From JAGLCW01 sp964422555 (GTDB taxonomy: Bacteria; Caldisericota; Caldisericia; UBA6126), in the NCBI GenBank assembly GCA_964422555.1, contig CAYRBR010000025.1, positions 1 through 20,406 on the forward strand: 20,406 nt of DNA, given 5' to 3'. Below are positions 7,843 through 15,996 of the stretch, one piece after another. How positions within the stretch are numbered: the stretch's first letter is position 1; each line of letters opens with the position of its first letter. The translations under genes were made by a program, and so were the position numbers. The notes under the pieces are model-generated. The model saw only the letters and a program-made list of their open reading frames with translations. It was not told the origin of the DNA and made no database searches.

Positions 7843-8618
7843 AAGTAGAACGCACACAAACAAAAAATTGTAATTCGAAAAGTTGGATCCACTCTATTGT
7901 TGGTATTCTTTCCTTTTTGGCATTATGGGAAGCAATTGTCAGAATTCTTGATTTCCCTATATGGATTATCCCAACTCCTTCTGTTATTACGCTTCGAATG
8001 ATTTCCAGCTGGAAGCTTCTGCTATCCAATACCCTTGTAACCGCAACTGAAGCCTCTATTGGTTTTGTGATAGCTATTGTGGTTGCCATCCTTATTTCTC
8101 TTCTTCTTTATTCTTTTTCTACTTTACGATCAGTATTATACCCCCTGCTTATAGGAAGCCAAACAGTTCCTATTATTACAGTTGCTCCACTGTTTGTGCT
8201 TTGGTTTGGATATGGACTTCTTCCAAAAATAGTTGTTGTGGTTCTTATGAGTTTTTTCCCTGTTTGTATCAGTTTTTTAACCGGATTGCTTCGAACAGAT
8301 CCTGGGAAAATAGAGTTAATGAAAACAATGTCTGCTTCCAAGTGGCAGATTTTAAAACATTGCGCTATTCCATCTGCTCTTCCATCTTTCTTCTCGGGAC
8401 TTCGAATCGCAGCTGCCTACTGCATAACTGCAGCAGTAATTGGAGAATGGCTTGGAGCAAAAGCTGGTTTAGGAGAATTAATGCGTCGTTCCATGCACTC
8501 CTACTCAGTTGATTTAACATTTGCTTCAATCATTATTGTAACTTTATTAAGCATTTTACTTTTATGGTTCATTCAATGGATGGAGAGAATCATTATATAT
8601 TGGAAAGAAGGTTTTTGA
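7836..8618 (+). CDS. thiX: ABC transporter permease, thiamine-precursor (HMP) uptake, ThiX
   Basis: A 260-residue inner-membrane permease of the SsuC/ThiX (BPD_transp_1) type with about six hydrophobic segments. It carries the ATPase-coupling EAA-like loop around ELMKTMSASKWQILKHCAIP and the downstream segment LRIAAAYCITAAVIGEWLGAKAGLGELM. It should form the channel through which a pyrimidine precursor of thiamine enters the cell, powered by ThiZ and fed by ThiY. The specificity assignment rests on the TPP riboswitch directly upstream and the THI5/NMT1-like binding protein directly downstream. The ATG lies inside the riboswitch expression-platform hairpin and has only a weak upstream AAAG. 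Its TGA shares one base with the ATG of thiY (TGATG), so the two are coupled. Confidence 0.92.
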   Translation: MKKVERTQTKNCNSKSWIHSIVGILSFLALWEAIVRILDFPIWIIPTPSVITLRMISSWKLLLSNTLVTATEASIGFVIAIVVAILISLLLYSFSTLRSVLYPLLIGSQTVPIITVAPLFVLWFGYGLLPKIVVVVLMSFFPVCISFLTGLLRTDPGKIELMKTMSASKWQILKHCAIPSALPSFFSGLRIAAAYCITAAVIGEWLGAKAGLGELMRRSMHSYSVDLTFASIIIVTLLSILLLWFIQWMERIIIYWKEGF

Positions 8619-9613
8619 TGAAAAATTTCGTGTTAATTCTTTTGTGTTTCATGCTGGTTGGAATGTCGCTAATTTCTTGCTCAAGTACATCGAATAATGA
8701 GGAACAAAAAAAACTGGAACAGGTTACAGTCTTACTTGATTGGGTACCTAATACAAACCATACTGGTATGTATGTTGCATTGGAGAATGGGTACTACGAA
8801 CAAGAAGGACTTGAAGTTGAAATAATTCAAGCCAATGAAGGAGGAACTTCACAGCTTATTGGAGCTGATAAGGGTACGTTTGGAATCAGTTATCAAGAAG
8901 AAGTTACATTTGCCAAGGAAAAAGAAATTCCTGTCAAAGCAATTGCCACTATCCTTCAGCACAACACATCTGGGTTTGCAAGCCCTTCTTCAAAAAACAT
9001 AGTCACACCCAAGGACTTTGAAAACAAAATTTATGGCGGGTGGGGATCTCCTGTTGAAATTGCTACACTAAAGGCTCTAATGACAAAATACAACGCTAAT
9101 TTTGATACACTCGAAATAGCAACTATTGGAGCAATTGACTTTTTTGCTGCTACCGAAAGTAATGTTGATTTTACATGGATATACTACGGTTGGGATGGTA
9201 TTGCTGCAGAGCAGAAAGGAGTAGATATAAACTATATAGATTTGGGAAAAGAGAATTCAAATCTAGATTTTTACACTCCTGTTATTATTGCTTCCGAAAA
9301 ACTAATTCAATCCGATCCTTCCCTTATAAAAAGATTCCTGGAAGCAACAAAAAAAGGATATGAGTTTTCTATTCACAACCCAGAAGCAGCTTCAGAGGTT
9401 TTGCTCAAATACGCCCCAGAGCTTGACAAAAACCTTGTACTAGCAAGCCAAAAGTGGGTTGCTAATTACTATCTGGAACCAAATACTCCATGGGGTTTTA
9501 TGGAAGATACCCGTTGGGATAACTACACAGAATGGCTTTATACTAACAATCTTATCCAGTCAAAGGTTCCATCCTCGGTTTTATTTACAAATGAATTCAT
9601 TCCAGAACAATAA
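8618..9613 (+). CDS. thiY: THI5/NMT1-like substrate-binding lipoprotein, ThiY
   Basis: A 331-residue periplasmic or surface-anchored binding protein for a thiamine pyrimidine precursor (HMP or its formylaminopyrimidine salvage form). The start at 8618 is preferred over an in-frame ATG at 8564: it follows GAAGG at good spacing, and only it gives a lipoprotein signal peptide (MKNFVLILL to LISC, Cys near residue 21). Family signatures are VTVLLDWVPNTNHTGMYVA near the mature N terminus, NEGGTSQLIGADKGTFGISYQEE and YGGWGSPVEIATLKALM. Length is normal. The last 23 bp overlap the start of thiZ. The gene order X-Y-Z and the TPP riboswitch support pyrimidine transport over sulfonate or taurine transport by related systems. 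Confidence 0.94.
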   Translation: MKNFVLILLCFMLVGMSLISCSSTSNNEEQKKLEQVTVLLDWVPNTNHTGMYVALENGYYEQEGLEVEIIQANEGGTSQLIGADKGTFGISYQEEVTFAKEKEIPVKAIATILQHNTSGFASPSSKNIVTPKDFENKIYGGWGSPVEIATLKALMTKYNANFDTLEIATIGAIDFFAATESNVDFTWIYYGWDGIAAEQKGVDINYIDLGKENSNLDFYTPVIIASEKLIQSDPSLIKRFLEATKKGYEFSIHNPEAASEVLLKYAPELDKNLVLASQKWVANYYLEPNTPWGFMEDTRWDNYTEWLYTNNLIQSKVPSSVLFTNEFIPEQ

Positions 9614-10349
9614 AGCAGTTGCAGTAGAAGAGATAAGTTTTTCATGGAAACATGAGAAAATTATTGATTCCATTTCTGTATCTGTCCAACCGAAACAAAT
9701 TGTGTCAATCCTCGGACCCAGTGGATGTGGGAAGAGTTCTTTCCTTCACATTGTTGCAGGCTTGTTAAAACCAAGCTCTGGCACAGTACATATTAACAAT
9801 ATTAATTGTACTGGAAAAACTGGCTCAACCAGTTACATGCAACAGAAAGATCTTCTTTTCCCCTGGAAAACAGTTTTGGAAAATGTATCCCTACCACTTA
9901 TCCTGGAAGGATATAATAGAGAAGAAGCAGAGCAAACTGCTTCTTCTCTATTCCCGGATTTTGGACTTGATGGATACCAACAATACCTTCCGCAAGAATT
10001 ATCAGGGGGAATGAGACAAAGAGCTTCTTTGCTGCGAACTCACATGATGAGAAAAAAAGTACTACTCTTGGACGAACCCTTTGGGGCTCTTGATTCGATC
10101 ACAAGAAAAAAAATGCAAATGTGGTTGTTGCATATGTACTCGACATTAGATTGTACAATTATTCTTGTAACACACGATATTGAAGAAGCTATTTTTCTAT
10201 CTAACACAATCTATATTTTTTCTTCCCTTCCAGCTAAAATCTCTTCAACATTCTCTATCTCTACTCCTTTTGAGAAAAGATTGGAGTTTTACGAGTTTAA
10301 TCCTGAAATGGTATCCATAAAAAAACAGATTCTTGCCACATTTTTTTAA
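9591..10349 (+). CDS. thiZ: ABC transporter ATP-binding protein, ThiZ
   Basis: A 252-residue ATPase for the ThiXYZ importer. All nucleotide-binding motifs are intact: Walker A GPSGCGKSS, Q-loop YMQQKDLLFPWKT, signature LSGGMRQR, Walker B VLLLDEPFGALD with D-loop, and switch histidine VTHDIEEA. The start at 9591 is inferred from where homology to ABC ATPases begins; a frame open back to 9459 only overlaps thiY. The ATG lies 23 bp inside the end of thiY and has no good ribosome site, so it probably relies on ribosomes finishing thiY. It is the last gene of the riboswitch-controlled unit, since a 98-bp T-rich gap follows. Confidence 0.93.
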   Translation: MNSFQNNKAVAVEEISFSWKHEKIIDSISVSVQPKQIVSILGPSGCGKSSFLHIVAGLLKPSSGTVHINNINCTGKTGSTSYMQQKDLLFPWKTVLENVSLPLILEGYNREEAEQTASSLFPDFGLDGYQQYLPQELSGGMRQRASLLRTHMMRKKVLLLDEPFGALDSITRKKMQMWLLHMYSTLDCTIILVTHDIEEAIFLSNTIYIFSSLPAKISSTFSISTPFEKRLEFYEFNPEMVSIKKQILATFF

Positions 10350-10447
10350 TCTTTCACGCTTTCACTTTTCTGATAGGCTTTTCTTTTTTTCATTTTTTGC
10401 AATAATTCAGCCCTAGATGTCCCTTATTTTTAACAGGAGAACCGCCT
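10350..10447 (+). other. T-rich gap between thiZ and the lipoate ligase gene
   Basis: The 98-bp gap has long T runs (for example around 10384-10397) but no strong stem that would make a standard terminator. TTGCAATAAT (10397-10406) contains a possible -10 (CAATAAT), with no convincing -35. AGGAGA about 8 bases before the ATG at 10448 serves the ligase gene. Whether lplA is transcribed with thiXYZ is undecided. Confidence 0.35.
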
Positions 10448-11434
10448 ATGAAGAAAACCTGGATTTTATTATCGCATCGTTATAACCCTTGGTATAACCT
10501 AGCTATTGAAGAATATCTCTTAGATGTCCTGCAACCAGATGAATTCGTTTTTTATCTTTGGCAAAACCAACACACAGTTGTCATTGGTAAGCATCAAAAT
10601 GTTTGGAGAGAGTGCAATGTGTCAGAAATTGAAAATGATTCTGCTAAGATAGCACGTCGATTATCCGGAGGTGGAGCAGTATATCATGATCTAGGAAACC
10701 TTAATTACACATTTATCGGATAAAAGTGCTGTTACAACCTTGATACACAGCTTAAAGTGATTCTAAATGCTGTACAAAAGGTAGGGATTGATGCAGTTTT
10801 TACAGGAAGAAACGACATAACCGTTGATTCAAAAAAGTTCTCCGGGAATGCATTCTACGAATCAAGAAATAATAAGCTTCAACACGGAACCATAATGGTA
10901 GATGTAAATAGAAAGAAACTAGCCAAGTTTTTGAAAGTTTCAAAAAAGAAAATTGAATCCAAAGGAATTAAATCTGTTCAATCTAGGGTTGTCAACCTAA
11001 ACGAAATCGTTCCTTCTATCACTACGGAAGACATTAAAGACAGCCTAATAGATTCTTTCAGAGCTATTTACAAAGATACTGATACAGCAATTATTGATAC
11101 TGACGAGTTTAATCAAACTAAAATAAACGCTTTGTACCAAAAATATAAATCCTGGGAATGGGTTTATGGAAAAACACCCGAATTTGATATTACCTTTGAA
11201 GAACGTTTTGAATGGGGAGAAGTACAAATCCATTTAACACTATCCAATGGGCATATTCAATCTTATAAAATATATTCTGATACATTGGACCATTGTTTTC
11301 TGGAGAACCTTAACACTGTGTTGCTAGGATGTTCTTTTCAACCAATCCACTTGATCGAAAGAATTGAATCAATCCAACCAATTGATTCGAAGAAAAAAGA
11401 AGATATTAAAAACTGGCTCTTAACATTTAAATAA
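10448..11434 (+). pseudogene. lplA: Lipoate-protein ligase A, interrupted by an in-frame TAA
   Basis: The frame encodes a full-length LplA (328 codons including the interruption; the E. coli enzyme is about 337), which activates lipoate to lipoyl-AMP and attaches it to lipoyl domains. Before the break are NLAIEEYLL, HTVVIGKHQNVWRECN and the nucleotide/lipoate loop RRLSGGGAVYHDLGN. After it come GIDAVFTGRNDITVDSKKFSGNAF, HHGTIMVDV-like QHGTIMVDV, KSVQSRVVNL and the C-terminal accessory domain. A single TAA at 10721-10723, just after NYTFIG, stops translation at 91 residues. Both halves stay in one frame and the residues on either side still align, so this is a nonsense change and not a frameshift. 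The only nearby restart, GTG at 10757, lacks a ribosome site. It may be a recent pseudogene, a sequencing error, or read through. The original start is well supported by AGGAGA. Confidence 0.85.
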
Positions 11435-11459
11435 TACTGTGTATTCTTCTTTTTTCTGA

Positions 11460-11465
11460 TAGAAT
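11460..11465 (+). promoter_or_regulatory. Possible -10 box before the transglutaminase-like gene
   Basis: TAGAAT lies 29 bases before the ATG at 11494, in the 59-bp gap after lplA. The matching -35 (CTGTGT at 17 bp) is poor. A strong GGAGG follows 6 bases before the start codon. No terminator is seen between lplA and this gene. Confidence 0.3.
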
Positions 11466-11493
11466 ATTTGTACCCTAAGCTTGGAGGTATGTT

Positions 11494-14400
11494 ATGAAGA
11501 AACTGACTACCATTGTACTTGTTGTGTGTCTTTCGGTAACTCTTTTTTCCTTTTCCTCAAATGGAAATTCTAAATCCGCACATTTCTCTTTAGACCCAAA
11601 AGAAATTGCTGTTTTTGAAATACAGGACAAAGAAGTTGTACCCTTTCCAACATATCAATTCACTCCTTCTGAAAACACGCAAAAAGCAATTGATTCTTCC
11701 CCAGATTGGCTTCAGAAAGAACTTTTCAAATCATTTCAAGATCTAGATAAACGTCCAATAGCATTGGATACTGCTTCAAATCCCTGTTTTGGTGATATCA
11801 ATGGAGATGGATCACAAGATTTACTTCTATTTGGGCAAGAAAAAGATTATACTATCTATCTTAATCAGAACTTTCATTACCAGTTCTGCCTTCAAAAAAC
11901 AGAATATCAACCAATCGATTTTCCCGTGTCCACTGTCCCTGAAAACGAAGATGTCAAAACAAATCTTCATATAACCCCCTCCCTGTTTGACTTGAATAAA
12001 GATGCAAAAGACGATTTATTTTTAGGTATAAACAACCAAATCTATTTCGCAGAAAACATAAGTAACAAAGACGATATTATTTTTGACAAACCAGTATTAA
12101 TCTTCGAAGAAAAAACTGAAGAACCAGTTGATCCTGCGGATGAAGAGGAAGATCCTGAACCAGAAGAACCAATTCTTCCTGAGGCGTATGCCCCCTGTGC
12201 CTTTTTGCTGAATGACATTCCATCAATTGCTGTCGGAAAAGCTGATGGAAGTCTTTTTTTGTTACAATATATAGAGGAAGATGAGAATAACAGTTGGAAA
12301 GAAATTGACAATTACTTTGTTAGCTGGAATGAGCATTGGGAGGAAGAGCCTACTAAAGAGGGTGTGGGAGTAAATAGCTATGCAACTCCGTGTGTATTGT
12401 CTTCTGAATACTCATTAAACGACACACTACTTACTATGTGTATTGGTTCTGCTAGCGGGAATTTCTCCTTTTTTATTATTCACTCAAAATCGATGCTTCC
12501 ACAAATTCAGACTACTGAATTATTGCCAGAATTCCCTTCACCCAAGAATACAAGGCCAGCTTTTACAGATATCAACAGCGATGGTCGAATTGATTTTGTA
12601 TTTGGTTCTGATAATGGAAAAATATCTTACTTTTTAAATTATGGAAAAGATTTTCAGCTTCTGTGGAATCCACTAAACAGCAATGCTGAAAACAATAATC
12701 TCCAGAACTTTTTTGGAGGAATAGGGTATCATCGAGCTTACGACTTTTTATACTCGGTGGGAAATAATTCTGAACTAATTGAAACTGTCTCCACCTTTAT
12801 AAATGAGACAGAAGATGAATACAAAGACGAAGTGATATATTGTATAGCCAATTTCCAAGTAGCTGATATTGAACAGTACTTCAATGAAGGTATCCAAGAT
12901 GTACTAGTTGAAAACGTGAAAAGCATCTACTACATGGCCGAAGAAGTTAATTATTGTTCTATTCTCGAAGAAGAAAACTATACAACTTTATCTTACAAAT
13001 CAAGAAAAGTATGGGACGATAAAGAATCGGAAATTGTAGATCTAAAACTTCCTAAAGAAATATACTATCAATATCTTGTCATGATGAATCGTTATCTATT
13101 GGTACCCACGCGGTGGGAAGAATACTATAAAAAGAATTTTTATCGTTCTTTCCTTCCATTTGATACAACCTACGTACATGGAGAAGGTGAGGAAGCATCG
13201 AAAGAAAAACCAGCAAATGTAACCCTTTTTGAAAGAGTCAAAGATGCTGAAACCATGTATGATGCAGCATGGAATATTATGTTCTGGCTAAAAGACGACA
13301 TTGGTGGCATTTGGCATACCGGTGAAAAACCTCGAGGTTGGTTTAATATTTACAACAATTTACTTAACCTTGATGTAGGAATTTGGTGTGGAGAATGGTC
13401 TATCATTTACGAAGCATGTGCCCGATCAATGAATATTCCTACTGTTATTATTATTGGTCTTGGAGAGGATCATCAGTACAATAATTTTTACGACAATGGA
13501 TGGCACCATGTGGATCCTTCTGCAGGAGAAAGCGGTGACACTGGAACATGGGAACCTTACATTGGCAATTCGCTAATTTACTATGAAAAATGGGGCAAAC
13601 GTATCTTTAGTTGGCCAATGGAACGGGAAGGTAATGGCAAATATGATCATGTATGGCGCTCCAAACTCCCTTACAATCCTCCTGAAAAACTCACTAATAT
13701 CTCATTCAAAGTATATGACGAAAACCACCTTCCGGTTGAAGGAGCAAGAATTGAGCTATGGAGTCATTGGCCAATGGAAAACAACTATGTCCCAGTTCCT
13801 TTCCCCAGCGCATTTGGATACACAGATAGTTTTGGGAAAGGCTTTATTGAAAAAGTAGGTCATCAAAACTTCACGTGCGTAGTGACAAGTAGAATTGGTA
13901 CTACCAATTTCTTGATTTCACTTCGGGATGCTTCTTCAATTCCAACTTTAGGTTATGAAGTTATTATTCCAGGTACAATGCAAAATTTGTATCATTATAA
14001 TATGGCCCCCGATCCTAATTTTTCCATTGACCATCTAGAACCTATTACTGTTGAAGCCACGGAAGAAACAGAAGCGTGGTATGATGATGAAAAAGGATTT
14101 GAATACATCCCTGTTGCAATTCTAGAAAAAGCAAAATGCACCGTTACTGTTGATGAAAAATCAGCAACAATATCCAATGATAAACATTCTCTTACACTAA
14201 CAGTTGACAGCAAAGAAGCTACTTTGGACAAAGAAACTATTGCTCTTCACCATGAAGAAGTACCCATACTCCATAATGGTGCAATCTATATTCCGATTCA
14301 TCTTACTACTCTTCTGGAGATTGAAACCCGATTCAACGATATGCGTAAATTATACGAGTTCTATATTGTTGATGTAAAAGAAGTATCCATGGAATTCTCT

Positions 14401-14706
14401 TCCCTTACTTCCGTCCAAAAGAATCACCATTGGATCGATGGATATACTACCATACTAGACTATATAGATTATTGGACTCCAACATCCTCTACGTTTGACT
14501 GCATTGTCCTCTCAGAATATGACTTATTCAGTCTTCTGCATGGAAATACAATTCATCAGTGCGATTGGATAACCATTGCTAGTGAGTTCCCTACTTCATC
14601 ATTTAGCAGTACTCTTCCAAAAGAAGGAAAGTACTACGTTTTATTGGTCAATAATAATTATGCATCTTCTATTCAAGGAGATGTTTCTTTCGCTGTTCGT
14701 CCTTAA
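11494..14706 (+). CDS. Secreted FG-GAP/VCBS-repeat protein with transglutaminase-like domain
   Basis: A 1070-residue exported protein of unknown role. It has a signal peptide (MKKLTTIVLVVCLSVTLFSF) with no lipobox. Residues about 95-420 hold FG-GAP/VCBS-like blade repeats with calcium-binding-type loops DINGDGSQD (from 101), DLNKDAKDD and DINSDGRID (from 359). They are interrupted by a very acidic Glu/Pro linker at about 203-232. A transglutaminase-like core follows with GIWCGEWS (Cys632), GLGEDHQYNN (His660) and WHHVDPS (Asp674), a complete Cys-His-Asp triad. Next are a carboxypeptidase-regulatory-like beta domain (FKVYDENHLPVEGARIELW) and, at about 880-955, a copper-amine-oxidase-N-like domain with PILHNGAIYIPIHLTTLLEI. 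It may bind a surface polymer and cleave or cross-link proteins; that is inference. GGAGG 6 bases upstream fixes the start. Confidence 0.85.
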   Translation: MKKLTTIVLVVCLSVTLFSFSSNGNSKSAHFSLDPKEIAVFEIQDKEVVPFPTYQFTPSENTQKAIDSSPDWLQKELFKSFQDLDKRPIALDTASNPCFGDINGDGSQDLLLFGQEKDYTIYLNQNFHYQFCLQKTEYQPIDFPVSTVPENEDVKTNLHITPSLFDLNKDAKDDLFLGINNQIYFAENISNKDDIIFDKPVLIFEEKTEEPVDPADEEEDPEPEEPILPEAYAPCAFLLNDIPSIAVGKADGSLFLLQYIEEDENNSWKEIDNYFVSWNEHWEEEPTKEGVGVNSYATPCVLSSEYSLNDTLLTMCIGSASGNFSFFIIHSKSMLPQIQTTELLPEFPSPKNTRPAFTDINSDGRIDFVFGSDNGKISYFLNYGKDFQLLWNPLNSNAENNNLQNFFGGIGYHRAYDFLYSVGNNSELIETVSTFINETEDEYKDEVIYCIANFQVADIEQYFNEGIQDVLVENVKSIYYMAEEVNYCSILEEENYTTLSYKSRKVWDDKESEIVDLKLPKEIYYQYLVMMNRYLLVPTRWEEYYKKNFYRSFLPFDTTYVHGEGEEASKEKPANVTLFERVKDAETMYDAAWNIMFWLKDDIGGIWHTGEKPRGWFNIYNNLLNLDVGIWCGEWSIIYEACARSMNIPTVIIIGLGEDHQYNNFYDNGWHHVDPSAGESGDTGTWEPYIGNSLIYYEKWGKRIFSWPMEREGNGKYDHVWRSKLPYNPPEKLTNISFKVYDENHLPVEGARIELWSHWPMENNYVPVPFPSAFGYTDSFGKGFIEKVGHQNFTCVVTSRIGTTNFLISLRDASSIPTLGYEVIIPGTMQNLYHYNMAPDPNFSIDHLEPITVEATEETEAWYDDEKGFEYIPVAILEKAKCTVTVDEKSATISNDKHSLTLTVDSKEATLDKETIALHHEEVPILHNGAIYIPIHLTTLLEIETRFNDMRKLYEFYIVDVKEVSMEFSSLTSVQKNHHWIDGYTTILDYIDYWTPTSSTFDCIVLSEYDLFSLLHGNTIHQCDWITIASEFPTSSFSSTLPKEGKYYVLLVNNNYASSIQGDVSFAVRP

Positions 14707-14718
14707 TTACTTATACAC

Positions 14719-14746
14719 AAAGAAGGGGTAAAATTACCCCTTCTTT
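14719..14746. terminator. Bidirectional intrinsic terminator
   Basis: A 12-bp stem (14719-14730 with 14735-14746) with a GGGG/CCCC core and a 4-nt loop lies between convergent genes. A T-rich tract follows on the plus strand (TCTTCTTG), and AAAG on the plus strand gives T residues on the minus strand. It would end the transglutaminase-like gene's transcript and also the larA transcript. The larA stop codon and its last codons lie within the stem. Confidence 0.85.
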
Positions 14747-15996
14747 TCTTCTTGTAAATTAAAGTAACAAATCCCTCCTTGAGGAATTATGTAGCACGAT
14801 TTGCTAGGAGGATTTTGTCGAAATATCTCTTCAATCGTATCTACTTTTTTCATATGTACACTCTCGGTTTCATCTCTTGAAAAAGTGCTGTAAAGATAAA
14901 GTTGATAGTGTTCCTTTAATTTTGATAAGAAATATAACTTATGAAGTCCAAAGATAAATTTCTCTTGCAAAGAATCTTTTATCTCCGTTGAAGTCATGTT
15001 TTTAGATGCAAAATGCTGGAACACATCGTGTCCGTATTTTTCTTTACACTCTGCAACTAATAGTATTTTTCCTCCAGGTTTTACCACACCTGCTGTCAAC
15101 TCAAGTGCCTTATGTGCCTGGTATAGATTGATATCTTTTGGGAATCCTCCAGCAGAAACTATGGCCATGTCAGATCGATTAGAAATGGGAACTGAAAACA
15201 AATTTCTAAATTCTAGAACACCTTGTTCCCACGATTTCACAGCATCCCCAGTAAATAGTTTAATAATCTCCTTCTCCTCGTTACAAATAACATTAATGCT
15301 AAAATCGACAGGACAGAGATGTAATGATTTCATCATATCGATATGCACCGGGTTATGACAGAGATTCCCCAAAAAGGATTGCTTTGATACCATTTTGGAG
15401 TGATTCGTTAATATTGCATCTTTGTTGGATACTCCTGGAAATATGCTCTTTCGACCACCAGAAAATCCAGCAAAATAATGGTACAGTATTTCTCCTATTG
15501 TGATGCGAAAATCAGCCTGTACAACTTCTTTGTTAATAAATAATGGCGTCAATGGATTTAGGTGACCAACATATTGTAGATCGTTGGCACAGCAATCATG
15601 AGAAACAATTCTATAATGTTGCACAATTTCTTTGCCAAACAACTTCTGTTTTTCAGGTTCCGTGGTTAACCTGTGGGTTCCAGTTGCAACAACAATAGAA
15701 ATACAATTCCTTTGGATATTCAATTCTGCAAGGTAATCTAGTAAAGGCTTAAGAATAGTAATTGTAGGAGTAGACCTTGTTGTGTCATTCACAACTATGA
15801 CTATTTTCGAAGGTTTTTTTTCCTTCAACAAACTAATTAACGATCTTCCAACAGTGGGGTTTATTAACTTCTCTAAGAAAAATCTCCGAACATGTAATGG
15901 TCCAGTGTGACCTTGAAAAGATAATATGGAACTGGTAATTGTATCTGGGATCGTAACTGTCTTTTTAGTTTCCCCATAGGGAAGCTTTACCATCAT
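14734..15996 (-). CDS. larA: LarA-type nickel-pincer 2-hydroxyacid (lactate) racemase
   Basis: A 420-residue LarA-family enzyme; characterised LarA interconverts D- and L-lactate using a nickel-pincer nucleotide attached to a lysine. The catalytic set is complete at almost the Lactobacillus plantarum numbering: VNDTTRSTP (Asp71, Arg74), GTHR (His108), HYFAGFSGGRK (His173 and cofactor Lys183), TNH (His199) and GGFPKDINLYQ (Lys287, likely the second active-site lysine). Spacings His173-Lys183 and Lys183-His199 equal those of the characterised enzyme. Relatives act on malate or other 2-hydroxyacids, so lactate is only the most likely substrate. The cofactor-making genes larB, larC and larE are not in the window. 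The ATG overlaps the stop of the kinase gene (ATGA), without its own clear ribosome site; two adjacent ATGs make either possible as start. Confidence 0.9.
   Translation of the reverse strand: MMVKLPYGETKKTVTIPDTITSSILSFQGHTGPLHVRRFFLEKLINPTVGRSLISLLKEKKPSKIVIVVNDTTRSTPTITILKPLLDYLAELNIQRNCISIVVATGTHRLTTEPEKQKLFGKEIVQHYRIVSHDCCANDLQYVGHLNPLTPLFINKEVVQADFRITIGEILYHYFAGFSGGRKSIFPGVSNKDAILTNHSKMVSKQSFLGNLCHNPVHIDMMKSLHLCPVDFSINVICNEEKEIIKLFTGDAVKSWEQGVLEFRNLFSVPISNRSDMAIVSAGGFPKDINLYQAHKALELTAGVVKPGGKILLVAECKEKYGHDVFQHFASKNMTSTEIKDSLQEKFIFGLHKLYFLSKLKEHYQLYLYSTFSRDETESVHMKKVDTIEEIFRQNPPSKSCYIIPQGGICYFNLQEEKKG

Noticed and set aside
7760..8089. Minus-strand open frame across the riboswitch and thiX
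   Set aside because: It is antisense to a clearly functional RNA and a conserved permease gene, with no ribosome site or recognisable protein family.
8564..8617. Upstream ATG as the thiY start
   Set aside because: It lies within thiX, lacks a ribosome site and would put 18 residues in front of a clear lipoprotein signal peptide.
9459..9590. Longer N terminus for thiZ
   Set aside because: These 44 codons are thiY read in another frame and bear no resemblance to ABC ATPases.
10448..10723. A short independent 91-residue LplA N-terminal protein
   Set aside because: It ends exactly at a stop with the rest of LplA continuing in the same frame; the rest lacks its own start signals. One interrupted gene explains both pieces better.
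10721..10723. Selenocysteine or alternative-code reading of the lplA stop
   Set aside because: The codon is TAA, not TGA, and TAA terminates several intact genes in this window, so a general reassignment is excluded.
10367..11461. TTTTCTGATAG occurring before both lplA and the transglutaminase-like gene (about 10367 and 11451)
   Set aside because: Two copies of a short T-rich string at different distances from the start codons; chance in AT-rich DNA is a sufficient explanation.
12042..12311. Minus-strand Ser/Gly-rich open frame
   Set aside because: It is the reverse reading of the acidic Glu/Asp/Pro linker codons in the transglutaminase-like gene.
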